In this document: positions 8,646 to 17,310 of the stretch, piece after piece
Position numbering within the stretch: position 1 is the first letter of the stretch
Layout of the letters: every line of letters starts with the position of its first letter
The notes under the pieces: generated by a model
What the model saw: the letters and a program-made list of their open reading frames with translations, nothing else
Told to the model about the DNA's origin: nothing
The model's database searches: none
DNA from: Pseudomonas vancouverensis
Lineage (GTDB): Bacteria; Pseudomonadota; Gammaproteobacteria; Pseudomonadales; Pseudomonadaceae
Length of the DNA stretch: 64,000 bases
Assembly: GCF_004348895.1 (NCBI RefSeq)
Contig: NZ_RRZK01000030.1
Span: forward strand, 186,001-250,000
Direction of reading: 5' to 3'
Translations under genes and position numbers: made by a program

Positions 8646-8863
8646 CGGGTGCGACTTTTTTGTTCTTGCTAATAGCGATATTCGAGTTTGGAGTTATTAA
8701 CTAATGGGTTATTAATAGTATTTTGTATGACATTTAATAACTTGAGTTTTTAAAGTTTTATGTTGATTAACAATCGCTAAGCCTGCAAAGCCACTACAAA
8801 CCGTCAGTGGTTACCGGGCAGGCTTTGCGGGACACTATGACGGTCTCGTGAATGGAGCACCCC

Positions 8864-9640
8864 ATGTCCGTCAGTGAAGAAAAATTTACCCGTCAGACGC
8901 TACTCGACGTTGAACCCTTGACGCCGAACCTGTTTACCCTGCGCGCGACCCGGGATCCGGGCTTTCGCTTTCGGGCGGGGCAATTTGCCCGGCTGGGCGT
9001 GGCCAAGGCCGATGGCAGCACGGTGTGGCGGGCTTATTCCATGGTGTCATCGCCTTTTGACGAGTTCCTGGAGTTCTTCTCCATTGTCGTTCCGGGGGGC
9101 GAGTTCACCAGCGAACTCAGTCGGCTGGGCGTGGGGGATACCTTGCTGGTCGACCGTCAGGCCTATGGTTATCTGACGCTGGACCGTTTTGTAGACGGCC
9201 GTGATCTCTGGTTGTTATCCACAGGCACGGGCATCGCGCCGTTTCTTTCGATACTCCAGGACTTCGAGGTCTGGGAAAAATTCGAGCGAATCATCCTGGT
9301 GTACAGCGTGCGCGAGGCTCGGGAGTTGGCTTACCAGGCATTGATTGCCGGGCTTGCAAAGCGTGAATACCTGGCCGAGTACGCACACAAGCTGCAGTTC
9401 ATTGCCACCGTCACCCGCGAGCAGCATCCCGGTGCGTTGAACGGAAGGATCACCACCTTGATTGAAAACGGTGAGCTGGAGCGCGCAGCGGGTGTGGCGC
9501 TGACCCCTGAGCATTCACGCGTCATGCTGTGCGGCAATCCGCAGATGATCGATGACACGCGCAAACTGCTTAAACAACGTGAGATGCACTTGAGTCTGAG
9601 CCGCCGTCCGGGTCAGGTGGCTGTGGAAAACTTCTGGTAA
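8864..9640 (+). CDS. fpr: Ferredoxin-NADP(+) reductase
   Basis: A 258-residue FAD-dependent reductase that moves electrons between NADPH and ferredoxin or flavodoxin. The FAD-binding motif appears as RAYSMVSSP with a preceding FRAGQFARLGV. The NADP-binding part has LLSTGTGIAPFLSIL and later VMLCGNPQMIDDTRKLL. It ends VAVENFW, close to the usual bacterial Fpr C-terminus. I chose ATG 8864 rather than 8852 because GGAG lies 8 bp before it. A homologue beside mscL is, as I recall, called fprB in P. putida. It is divergent from ppoR, suggesting possible regulation by it. Confidence 0.93.
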   Translation: MSVSEEKFTRQTLLDVEPLTPNLFTLRATRDPGFRFRAGQFARLGVAKADGSTVWRAYSMVSSPFDEFLEFFSIVVPGGEFTSELSRLGVGDTLLVDRQAYGYLTLDRFVDGRDLWLLSTGTGIAPFLSILQDFEVWEKFERIILVYSVREARELAYQALIAGLAKREYLAEYAHKLQFIATVTREQHPGALNGRITTLIENGELERAAGVALTPEHSRVMLCGNPQMIDDTRKLLKQREMHLSLSRRPGQVAVENFW

Positions 9641-9672
9641 AAAAACGGCGCCTCAAGGCGCCGATTTTTATC
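9639..9672. terminator. Bidirectional terminator between fpr and mscL
   Basis: The stem CGGCGCC/GGCGCCG with loop TCAA is flanked by a run of A on the left and ATTTTTA on the right, so it can serve both convergent genes. Confidence 0.88.
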
Positions 9673-9684
9673 TGATGGAAACAC

Positions 9685-10098
9685 TCAAGGCCTGTTGTTC
9701 TGGGCCTTGAGCAGGTCGCGGATTTCCCCCAGCAGCTCTTCTTCCTTGGTCGGCACTGGCGGTAGCGTCGGCGCTACCGCCTCTTCGCGCTTCAGGCGGT
9801 TGATGGCCTTGACGCCCATGAAGATAGCGAAGGCGACGATTACGAAGTCGATCATGCTCTGGATGAACTTGCCGTAGGCCAGCACCACGGCGGGGGCGTT
9901 GCCCTCGGCGGCCTTGAGCGTGATGGCCAGGTCACTGAAATCGACGCCGCCGATCAGCAGGCCGATGGGAGGCATCACCACATCGCCCACAAACGAGGTG
10001 ACGATTTTGCCGAATGCCGCGCCGATGATGATGCCGACCGCCATGTCGACCACGTTGCCTTTGACCGCGAAGGCCTTGAACTCGCTGAGCACGCCCAT
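9685..10098 (-). CDS. mscL: Large-conductance mechanosensitive channel
   Basis: A 137-residue inner-membrane channel that opens under membrane tension during osmotic downshock. It begins MGVLSEFKAFAVKGNVVDMA, followed by the pore helix motif GIIIGAAFGKIV and a second transmembrane segment (FVIVAFAIFMGVKAIN). It closes with the cytoplasmic helix EELLGEIRDLLK. Length is normal for the family. It is convergent with fpr across a shared terminator; its promoter lies within the AT-rich gap before radA. Confidence 0.97.
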   Translation of the reverse strand: MGVLSEFKAFAVKGNVVDMAVGIIIGAAFGKIVTSFVGDVVMPPIGLLIGGVDFSDLAITLKAAEGNAPAVVLAYGKFIQSMIDFVIVAFAIFMGVKAINRLKREEAVAPTLPPVPTKEEELLGEIRDLLKAQNNRP

Positions 10099-10750
10099 AG
10101 GTGATTTCCTTGTTACAGATGAGGTTGATGATGGCAGTGTAAATCAGCAAACCGCATCCCGCTTGAAACAACGGCCGTCAGCGCTTGCCCTGCAGTCGAC
10201 CTGGCCGGTGTGGAAAAGTTTACGCAGGAATAGCCAGCGCAGGGCGACGGGGGCGGAATGATCTTCCGTGTGGTGAAGCGCATGCCACCGGTCTTGCATT
10301 GGACAAAATGCTCAAATGTTCGAATGGGTTTGGAGAACGGTATAAGGGAATGGTTATGTTTCTCTAACGTTGTGTTCAATTTTTATTGTCTTGGATGATG
10401 GCGTATTGCTGTCGTTGTATCGTTTTTGTTTGATGCGATTGGTGATGTTTAATTAAGTGGGGTTGGTGGCTTTAAACAAATTGTTAAAAAGTGTGAAGGT
10501 TTAACACTGGTTCAGTTTGTTGTTCACACCTTGTACAGGTTTTTTTGATATTTACCCATGGGTTCGTAAAGAACATTGAAGATGTTGAGTTAAAAACTTG
10601 TACAGGTGTTGCCGTTTTTTAATATGCCAATTGGCATATCAAGAATAGGATTTCAATTGGCTCCTCGCGAATACAGATAGTGTTTAAAGCCTGTCGCTGC
10701 ACTGATTCACTCCAGCTGAGCTATCATCGCGTCTTTTGCCGGGAGTTCCG
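10099..10750. other. AT-rich gene-free region between mscL and radA, with an 18-bp palindrome and direct repeats
   Basis: No convincing gene on either strand. From about 10330 the base composition turns clearly AT-rich compared with the neighbours. It holds a perfect palindrome ATATGCCAATTGGCATAT (10622-10639), the direct repeat TTGTACAGGT at 10531 and 10598 (67 bp apart), and the inverted pair GTGTGAA (10491) / TTCACAC (10523). These resemble operator sites, yet the only gene downstream is radA, whose start is more than 100 bp away. Confidence 0.6.
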
Positions 10751-12118
10751 ATGGCCAAGGCCAAGCGCATGTACGGCTGCACCGAGTGCGGCTCAACGTT
10801 TCCCAAGTGGGCGGGCCAGTGCGGTGAGTGCGGCGCCTGGAATACCCTCACCGAAACCATGGTGGAAAGCGGCGGGGCGGCGGCGCCTACCGGTCGTACC
10901 GGGTGGGCTGGCCAGCAGGCGCAGATCAAGACGTTGGCGGAAGTCAGCGTTGAAGAAATTCCACGTTTTTCCACGGCCTCCAGCGAGCTGGATCGTGTCC
11001 TGGGCGGTGGTCTGGTCGATGGCTCTGTCGTGCTGATCGGTGGCGATCCTGGCATCGGCAAGTCGACCATCCTCCTGCAAACCTTGTGCAACCTGGCCAA
11101 GAGCATGCCGGCGCTCTATGTCACTGGCGAGGAGTCCCAGCAACAAGTGGCCATGCGCGCCCGACGACTGGGACTGCCCCAGGATCAGCTGCGGGTCATG
11201 ACCGAAACCTGCATAGAAACCATCATTGCCACGGCGCGCCTGGAAAAGCCCAAGGTGATGGTGATCGACTCGATCCAGACGATATTCACCGAGCAGTTGC
11301 AATCGGCGCCGGGCGGCGTGTCCCAGGTGCGTGAAAGCGCGGCATTGCTGGTGCGTTATGCCAAGCAAAGTGGCACGGCGATTTTCCTGGTCGGCCACGT
11401 GACCAAGGAAGGCGCCCTGGCAGGTCCTCGCGTGCTGGAACACATGGTCGACACCGTGCTGTATTTCGAAGGCGAGTCCGATGGCCGTCTGCGCCTGCTG
11501 CGAGCGGTGAAAAACCGTTTTGGTGCGGTCAATGAGCTGGGTGTGTTCGGTATGACCGACAAGGGCCTGAAAGAGGTCTCCAACCCGTCGGCGATTTTTC
11601 TGACACGTGCTCAGGAAGAAGTCCCGGGCAGTGTGGTCATGGCCACGTGGGAAGGCACTCGGCCGATGCTCGTGGAAGTTCAGGCGCTGGTGGATGACAG
11701 CCATTTGGCCAATCCGCGTCGGGTCACCCTGGGGCTGGACCAGAACCGTCTGGCCATGTTGCTGGCGGTGCTGCACCGGCATGGTGGCATTCCAACTCAC
11801 GATCAGGACGTGTTTCTCAACGTGGTTGGTGGTGTGAAGGTGTTGGAAACGGCGTCCGACCTGGCACTGATGGCCGCGGTGATGTCCAGTTTGCGCAACC
11901 GGCCGCTGCCTCATGACTTGCTGGTATTCGGCGAAGTCGGCCTTTCCGGTGAGGTGCGCCCGGTTCCGAGCGGCCAGGAGCGCTTGAAGGAGGCGGCCAA
12001 GCATGGCTTCAAGCGTGCCATCGTGCCCAAGGGCAACGCACCGAAGGAAGCTCCGGCCGGGTTGCAGATCATTGCGGTGACCCGCCTGGAACAAGCGCTT
12101 GATGCGTTGTTCGAGTGA
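10751..12118 (+). CDS. radA: DNA repair protein RadA
   Basis: A 455-residue RecA-related helicase that aids branch migration during recombination. Domains in order: a four-cysteine zinc finger (YGCTECG...CGECGAWN, residues ~8-27), a RecA-like ATPase core with Walker A GGDPGIGKST, the RadA-specific KNRFG motif, and a C-terminal Lon-protease-like domain (DLLVFGEVGLSGEVRPV). The start at MAKAKRMYGC is the family N-terminus. It is followed by mapZ on the opposite strand. Confidence 0.97.
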   Translation: MAKAKRMYGCTECGSTFPKWAGQCGECGAWNTLTETMVESGGAAAPTGRTGWAGQQAQIKTLAEVSVEEIPRFSTASSELDRVLGGGLVDGSVVLIGGDPGIGKSTILLQTLCNLAKSMPALYVTGEESQQQVAMRARRLGLPQDQLRVMTETCIETIIATARLEKPKVMVIDSIQTIFTEQLQSAPGGVSQVRESAALLVRYAKQSGTAIFLVGHVTKEGALAGPRVLEHMVDTVLYFEGESDGRLRLLRAVKNRFGAVNELGVFGMTDKGLKEVSNPSAIFLTRAQEEVPGSVVMATWEGTRPMLVEVQALVDDSHLANPRRVTLGLDQNRLAMLLAVLHRHGGIPTHDQDVFLNVVGGVKVLETASDLALMAAVMSSLRNRPLPHDLLVFGEVGLSGEVRPVPSGQERLKEAAKHGFKRAIVPKGNAPKEAPAGLQIIAVTRLEQALDALFE

Positions 12119-12151
12119 TTTGCAGTTGATGTGTGCGGGAGCGGGTGACCT

Positions 12152-12520
12152 CTAGACCTCGATCAGGGCGCCCAGCTCACGTTCGAGCTCGGCTTCATCG
12201 GCGAGGTTGAGTTCGATCAGCCGCCGAAGGCGCTGGATAGACTCCAGGCTGATGTGCAAGCACTCAAAGCCGAGCTGGCCACGATCTTCGTGGGTCAGTC
12301 TCGCATCCATGCTGATGTCGACATCCTCGCTCAGGTGAATGTCGATGGAATAATCCTTTTTCGCATCGCCCAGCCAGGGTTCGGGCCGTTCGATCAACAG
12401 GCCCTTGAGCGAAAGATCGATCAACTTCACCGGCCAGACGAATTCCCCCTGGCTCAGCTCGGTACGGGCATCGAACGCAATACGTTTGAAACGGCGACGT
12501 TCGGCAGGCTGCTCGCTCAT
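12152..12520 (-). CDS. mapZ: PilZ-domain c-di-GMP receptor, MapZ (PA4608-like)
   Basis: A 122-residue single PilZ domain protein. The c-di-GMP binding signatures are intact: ERRRFKR near the N-terminus and DLSLKG about 30 residues later. The whole sequence resembles P. aeruginosa PA4608 (MapZ) as I remember it, including GFECLHISLESIQRLRRL and the C-terminal helix LNLADEAELERELGAL. MapZ inhibits chemoreceptor methylation by CheR1 when bound to c-di-GMP. Position beside radA agrees with that locus. It is convergent with radA. Confidence 0.88.
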   Translation of the reverse strand: MSEQPAERRRFKRIAFDARTELSQGEFVWPVKLIDLSLKGLLIERPEPWLGDAKKDYSIDIHLSEDVDISMDARLTHEDRGQLGFECLHISLESIQRLRRLIELNLADEAELERELGALIEV

Positions 12521-12680
12521 GGTGCGATCCTCTGAAAGACAGGCTGACTATAGACCCTGATTGTTGAAGGCTGCCAGCGCGGGCAGGTGTCTAGACCAAT
12601 GTCGGGGTATGGTCTTTGCCGTCAGGAGCGCTAAACTCGGGGTGGCTGTCTTTCTTGTCCACTCTGGCTGGAATCCTAAA

Positions 12681-14747
12681 ATGAAAAATAATAATAGCCC
12701 GCTACGCCATCTGCCTTGGCTGGTGCTGGCAATCGTAGGTGCGTGCGCCCTGGGCGTAGTGGCATTGCGCCGAGGCGAGGCGATCAACGCCTTGTGGATC
12801 GTGGTCGCTGCCGTGGCCATTTATCTGGTCGCCTATCGCTACTACAGTCTGTTCATTGCTAACAATGTCATGCAGCTTGATGCGCGACGGGCCACCCCCG
12901 CAGTCATCAACAACGATGGTCTGGACTACGTGCCGACCAACAAACACATTCTTTTCGGTCACCACTTCGCAGCCATTGCTGGCGCGGGGCCGTTGGTCGG
13001 CCCGGTTTTGGCGGCGCAGATGGGCTACCTGCCCGGCACGCTGTGGCTGATTGCCGGCGTGGTGCTGGCCGGTGCCGTGCAGGACTTCATGGTCCTGTTC
13101 ATGTCCACCCGCCGCAACGGCCGTTCCCTGGGCGACATGGTCCGCGAAGAAATGGGCCGCATCCCCGGGACCATCGCGCTGTTCGGTTGCTTCCTGATCA
13201 TGATCATCATCCTCGCGGTGCTGGCACTGATCGTGGTCAAGGCCCTGGCCGAGAGCCCTTGGGGCATTTTCACGGTGATGGCGACCATTCCGATCGCTAT
13301 GTTCATGGGCATCTATATGCGCTACATCCGCCCGGGCCGCATTGGCGAGATCTCGGTAATCGGCGTGTTGCTGCTGCTCGGTTCGATCTGGCTCGGCGGG
13401 CAGATTGCCGCGGATCCGGTGTGGGCCAAGGCCTTCAGCTTCACGGGTGTGCAGATCACCTGGATGCTGATCGGTTACGGTTTTGTCGCGGCGGTGTTGC
13501 CGGTGTGGCTGATCCTCGCCCCGCGTGATTACCTCTCTACTTTCCTGAAAATCGGCACCATCATTGCTCTGGCTATCGGCATCCTGGTGACCATGCCGGA
13601 TCTGAAAATGCCGGCCCTGACCCAGTTCATCGACGGCACGGGCCCGGTGTGGAAGGGCGGCCTGTTCCCGTTCCTGTTCATCACCATTGCCTGTGGTGCA
13701 GTGTCCGGGTTCCATGCGCTGATCTCTTCCGGCACCACGCCGAAGTTACTCGATAACGAAACCAACGCCCGCTACATCGGTTACGGCGGCATGCTCATGG
13801 AGTCCTTCGTGGCGATCATGGCCATGGTCGCTGCGTCGGTGATCGAGCCGGGCGTGTACTTCGCCATGAACAGCCCGGCTGCCGTGGTCGGTGGTGACAT
13901 CGTGGCTGTAGCACAAACCGTCAGCAGCTGGGGCTTTGCCATCACCCCGGAAGCGCTGCAAGCGGTGGCCCATGACATCGGTGAAACCACCATCCTCGCC
14001 CGTGCCGGTGGTGCGCCGACCCTGGCAGTCGGTATCGCGCAGATTCTGCACAGCGTGTTGCCAGGCGAGAACACCATGGCGTTCTGGTATCACTTTGCGA
14101 TCCTGTTCGAAGCGCTGTTCATCCTGACCGCAGTCGACGCCGGTACCCGTGCCGGTCGTTTCATGCTGCAGGATCTGCTCGGCTCGTTCGTGCCGGCCCT
14201 GCGCCGCACAGAATCCTGGACTGCCAACCTGATCGCCACCGCCGGTTGTGTGGCGATGTGGGGCTGGTTGCTGTACCAGGGTGTAATCGACCCACTGGGT
14301 GGTATCAATACCTTGTGGCCACTGTTCGGTATCTCCAACCAGATGCTGGCGGGTATCGCCCTGATGCTCGGCACCGTGGTCCTGATCAAGATGAAGCGCC
14401 AGCGCTACATCTGGGTGACCTTGCTGCCCGCGGCCTGGTTGTTGATCTGCACGACGACAGCCGGTTTCATCAAGCTGTTCGACGCCAACCCGGCGATCGG
14501 CTTCCTGTCGCTGGCGAAAAAATACAGCGATGCCCTGGCCAACGGCCAGATCATTGCCCCGGCCAAGGACATCACGCAGATGCAGCACGTGATCTTCAAC
14601 GCCTACACCAACGCGACGTTGACGGCGCTCTTCCTGTTCGTGGTGTTCAGTATCCTGTTCTACGCGCTCAAGGTCGGTATTTCCGCCTGGGGCAGCAAAG
14701 AGCGTACGGATAAAGAATCGCCATTCCAGGCCCTGCCGGACGCGTGA
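12681..14747 (+). CDS. cstA: CstA/BtsT-family carbon starvation protein (pyruvate or peptide transporter)
   Basis: A 688-residue inner-membrane transporter with about sixteen hydrophobic segments. Signatures include DYVPTNKHILFGHHFAAIAG and GPLVGPVLAAQMGYLPGTLW near residues 90-125, QDFMVLFMSTRRNGRS, and the FHALISSGTTPKLL motif. E. coli relatives are CstA and BtsT (YjiY), the latter a pyruvate/H+ symporter. The following ybdD and yjiA genes match the yjiY-yjiX-yjiA order, which favours a BtsT-like role. I chose ATG 12681 because the conserved body starts there. Confidence 0.92.
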   Translation: MKNNNSPLRHLPWLVLAIVGACALGVVALRRGEAINALWIVVAAVAIYLVAYRYYSLFIANNVMQLDARRATPAVINNDGLDYVPTNKHILFGHHFAAIAGAGPLVGPVLAAQMGYLPGTLWLIAGVVLAGAVQDFMVLFMSTRRNGRSLGDMVREEMGRIPGTIALFGCFLIMIIILAVLALIVVKALAESPWGIFTVMATIPIAMFMGIYMRYIRPGRIGEISVIGVLLLLGSIWLGGQIAADPVWAKAFSFTGVQITWMLIGYGFVAAVLPVWLILAPRDYLSTFLKIGTIIALAIGILVTMPDLKMPALTQFIDGTGPVWKGGLFPFLFITIACGAVSGFHALISSGTTPKLLDNETNARYIGYGGMLMESFVAIMAMVAASVIEPGVYFAMNSPAAVVGGDIVAVAQTVSSWGFAITPEALQAVAHDIGETTILARAGGAPTLAVGIAQILHSVLPGENTMAFWYHFAILFEALFILTAVDAGTRAGRFMLQDLLGSFVPALRRTESWTANLIATAGCVAMWGWLLYQGVIDPLGGINTLWPLFGISNQMLAGIALMLGTVVLIKMKRQRYIWVTLLPAAWLLICTTTAGFIKLFDANPAIGFLSLAKKYSDALANGQIIAPAKDITQMQHVIFNAYTNATLTALFLFVVFSILFYALKVGISAWGSKERTDKESPFQALPDA

Positions 14748-14763
14748 ATCGAGGACTTGCACC

Positions 14764-14961
14764 ATGTTCAATGACTTGAGTCGCCTCGGTAAATACCTCG
14801 GTCAGGCCGCGCGCCTGATGGTCGGCATGCCCGACTACGACAACTACGTCGAGCATATGCAGAGCAAGCACCCGGACAAACCGGTGATGAGCTACGAGAT
14901 GTTCTTCCGTGAACGTCAGGAAGCCCGCTACGGTGGCAAGGGTGGGCCGAAGTGCTGCTGA
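14764..14961 (+). CDS. ybdD: YbdD/YjiX family small protein
   Basis: A 65-residue cytoplasmic protein. The conserved core reads MVGMPDYDNYVEHM, then MSYEMFFRERQEARYGG, ending with a Cys-Cys pair (GPKCC). Members almost always follow a CstA-family transporter; the function is not settled, though it is thought to assist the transporter. It starts 16 bp after cstA with GAGGAC before the ATG, so it belongs to the same operon. Confidence 0.92.
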   Translation: MFNDLSRLGKYLGQAARLMVGMPDYDNYVEHMQSKHPDKPVMSYEMFFRERQEARYGGKGGPKCC

Positions 14962-14988
14962 GGCAGCACTCCGGTTGATGCAATCCCC

Positions 14989-15078
14989 TGTGGGAGCGGG
15001 CTTGCCCGCGAAAGCGGTCTGTCATTCAGCACTTATGTCGACTGACACGCCACCTTCGCGAGCAAGCCCGCTCCCACT
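14989..15078. repeat. REP doublet (REPIN-type)
   Basis: Inverted pair GTGGGAGCGGGCTTGCCCGC and GCGAGCAAGCCCGCTCCCAC about 45 bp apart, between ybdD and yjiA. It splits the otherwise linked genes and probably shapes mRNA decay or ends part of the transcripts. Confidence 0.88.
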
Positions 15079-15125
15079 TTTGTTTTGTGTTGTTTATTTA
15101 TGTTGTGCAAAGAAGGAGATCCAGC

Positions 15126-16103
15126 GTGTCCTCTCCAATTCCCGTCACGATCCTTAGCGGCTTTCTTGGCGCCGGCAAGACCACCTTGCTGCGCCATCTA
15201 CTCAAGGCCGAGCACGGCCTGAAAATCGCCGTGATCGAGAACGAATTCAGCGATGCCGGCATCGATACCCAACTGTTGGGCGACGAGCCGGTGCAAGTGA
15301 TGACGCTGTCCAACGGCTGCGTCTGCTGCACCATTCACACCGACCTGACCAAGGCGCTTTATCTGTTGCTTGAGCGGCTGGACCAAGGCGACATCGCCTT
15401 TGACCGGCTGGTGATCGAATGCACCGGTCTCGCCGATCCGGCGCCGGTGGCGCAGACGTTCTTCATCGACGAAGAACTGCGTGAACGTTACATCCTTGAC
15501 GGCATCATCACCCTGGTCGACGCGGCCCATGCCGACGTGCACCTGACCCAGACCATCGCCCAGGCGCAGGTCGGTTTCGCCGACCGCTTGCTGGTGAGCA
15601 AGCGGGACCTGGTGGATGAAGCGACCTTCACCGCGTTGAGCGGGCGCCTGACCCGCATCAATCGCCGTGCGCCGATCCGCGTGGTTGATCACGGCAGGAT
15701 CGATCTGGCTGAGTTGCTCGATGTCCGCGGGTTCAATCTCAATGCCGATCTCGGTGGTGGCGTCAGCCTGCGGCCGGTGAGCCAGGCACCGTCCATCGAC
15801 CGTATTTCCAGCCTGGTGCTGCGCACTGACAAACCGCTGGATATCGACCGGCTCAGCGAGTTCATGAACGAACTGCTGGAAGAGCATGGCAAGCAATTGC
15901 TGCGCTACAAAGGTGTGTTGAATATTGCGGGTGAGCCACGACGCATGGTGTTTCAGGGGGTGCTGAAGCTTTACGGTTTCGATTGGGACACCGAATGGAC
16001 CGCTGACGAGGCGCGGGAAAGCGTGATCGTGTTTATTGGCGATGATTTGCCGGAAGAGAGAGTTCGTGAGGGGTTTGCTCGGGTAGGGAGGGATCCATTG
16101 TAG
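15126..16103 (+). CDS. yjiA: CobW/YjiA-family GTPase
   Basis: A 325-residue G3E-class P-loop GTPase. The Walker A motif GFLGAGKTTLLRHLL lies at residues ~11-25, the metal-binding CxCC motif in SNGCVCCTIHTDL, followed by IECTGLADPAPV and the specificity loop SKRDLVDEA. A C-terminal CobW domain follows. These proteins deliver or sense metals such as zinc; the partner here is unknown. GTG 15126 is the start because AAGGAG lies 7 bp upstream and SSPIPVTILSGF is the family N-terminus. It follows cstA-ybdD, the same order as the E. coli yji genes. Confidence 0.9.
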   Translation: MSSPIPVTILSGFLGAGKTTLLRHLLKAEHGLKIAVIENEFSDAGIDTQLLGDEPVQVMTLSNGCVCCTIHTDLTKALYLLLERLDQGDIAFDRLVIECTGLADPAPVAQTFFIDEELRERYILDGIITLVDAAHADVHLTQTIAQAQVGFADRLLVSKRDLVDEATFTALSGRLTRINRRAPIRVVDHGRIDLAELLDVRGFNLNADLGGGVSLRPVSQAPSIDRISSLVLRTDKPLDIDRLSEFMNELLEEHGKQLLRYKGVLNIAGEPRRMVFQGVLKLYGFDWDTEWTADEARESVIVFIGDDLPEERVREGFARVGRDPL

Positions 16104-16477
16104 GAGCCGTTCCAGGCGTTGAGGCCTTCCCACACGATCAGTGCTTCGGCCAAGCTTGGCTGGCTGATACCCAACTATTCGGCGAGCTTACACCGACCCG
16201 ACTGCATGTCATCGAGGCTCCATTGTTCCCTGGCCTACATGGTCCTGAGTTTTTCTACCGTTGAGTTGACGACGACTGGTGATCTCATCACCTTTTCCGC
16301 TTCGTAAGTCGTGCTTGCCAGGTAGCAGGCACGACAGTCATTCAAGGTTTTTTGCTGTCGCTTGAGCAACCGTTTTTCGCGGCTGGAGGGTATCGCCCCT
16401 CTGGCGTGAGTCAAGGAGTGGCGATCTTTCGTTTTCTGGATGCTACGTCTGATATCAATCTCAAGGTTATGCTTCAA
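16104..16477 (-). pseudogene. Possible decayed gene with two in-frame stops
   Basis: One reading frame on the minus strand runs from a TTG codon at 16477 towards yjiA and is broken by two in-frame TAG codons (after LRTM and after CKLAE). The text after the second stop, LGISQPSLAEALIVWEGLNA, looks like a helix-turn-helix. No family was recognised and there is no clear ribosome site. I report it because the ~400-bp gap holds nothing else I can explain; it may be noise. Confidence 0.25.
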
Positions 16478-16509
16478 AGGGAAACTTCATAAGGTGACTT
16501 GCAACGCGT

Positions 16510-17073
16510 TCAGCTATTGGCATGAGGTACTTTTCTTTCAAGAATGCTCAGAGCAAAAGTTATTTTTGAGCGCTCTTTCGTACGGGCAAGGTAAACATAA
16601 GGTGAGCCTTTAGCGGTTTCACCACCTACATATTTATCATCTTCAGTTACCAGCGAAACTGGTGTGTGAGTAGAAATGATTTTGCTTAGGGTTATTGGTT
16701 TTCCATGATGATCAAGAAGAGTGAAAGTCGTCGGGTTGTCTTCATCTGAATTCACTGCGCCCAATATGTTCCGCCAGCATTCACTTATAAGCTTGTTGTA
16801 ATACGCTCCCGAATTTTTTATGGACAATACATAGCCATTGCCGGTGTACCGAAAATGCAGTTTCAGTGGGTGAGCCGAGCCGCCTTGCTGGGCAGGGCGA
16901 ATGCCGAGCAGGTGAGAGTGATCAAAGGTTTGCGATGCACCAGTAAAAAATCCTCCGCTGAACAAGTGAATGGTCGCCAACGCTGGTTTTTCATGGAGTA
17001 GCTCAAGTAAGTTGATGTTGTGGTCGCGCATTCTAAGTGTCGCGATAAAAGAATTCTCAATAAGGTTGTTCAT
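16510..17073 (-). CDS. Unknown protein, first of two paralogues flanking glyA
   Basis: A 187-residue protein with no signal peptide or membrane segment, and AT-rich codon use compared with its neighbours. I do not recognise the family. It is similar to the protein encoded at 18840-19382: both have SFI(A/G)TL near residue 8, a central FR(Y/F)...YVL.I...G.Y...L segment, and a C-terminal (A/E)(L/L)(S/T)ILER..P(H/Y) ending. The alternating hydrophobic pattern suggests a mostly beta structure. The region upstream (17074-17253) is AT-rich and gene-free. Confidence 0.7.
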   Translation of the reverse strand: MNNLIENSFIATLRMRDHNINLLELLHEKPALATIHLFSGGFFTGASQTFDHSHLLGIRPAQQGGSAHPLKLHFRYTGNGYVLSIKNSGAYYNKLISECWRNILGAVNSDEDNPTTFTLLDHHGKPITLSKIISTHTPVSLVTEDDKYVGGETAKGSPYVYLARTKERSKITFALSILERKVPHANS

Positions 17074-17253
17074 TTTGAAACCTGCTGTTTTGTGTAATGG
17101 ATTGGATCTATGCAGGGTTCAGATTAAGTCTTGACGAAGGTGTTTTGGTATTGCGTGTATTGCGGGAAGTTAAAAGGTGTCTGCGCGGCGTTTTTTTACT
17201 GGTAATAACGGCTGTCGAAGGGTTGGATTTCATCATTTGTTTTTATCGTAAGC

Positions 17254-17290
17254 AAAAATAAACCGGCCATCTCTGGCCGGTTTATTTTAA
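17254..17290. terminator. Terminator of glyA (possibly bidirectional)
   Basis: A long stem AAATAAACCGGCCA/TGGCCGGTTTATTT with a four-base loop lies about 20 bp past the glyA stop. On the minus strand the T-rich end follows the stem. Confidence 0.88.
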
Positions 17291-17310
17291 CTGCGGTCTA
17301 ACGGGGCGGA

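Noticed and set aside
10113..10379. 88-codon minus-strand frame in the mscL-radA gap
   Set aside because: It overlaps the mscL promoter, lacks a ribosome site and its composition changes midway; not protein-like.
16235..16477. 80-codon minus-strand frame treated as a real gene
   Set aside because: Starts with TTG without a ribosome site and is followed in frame by two more stop-broken segments; reported only as possible decay.
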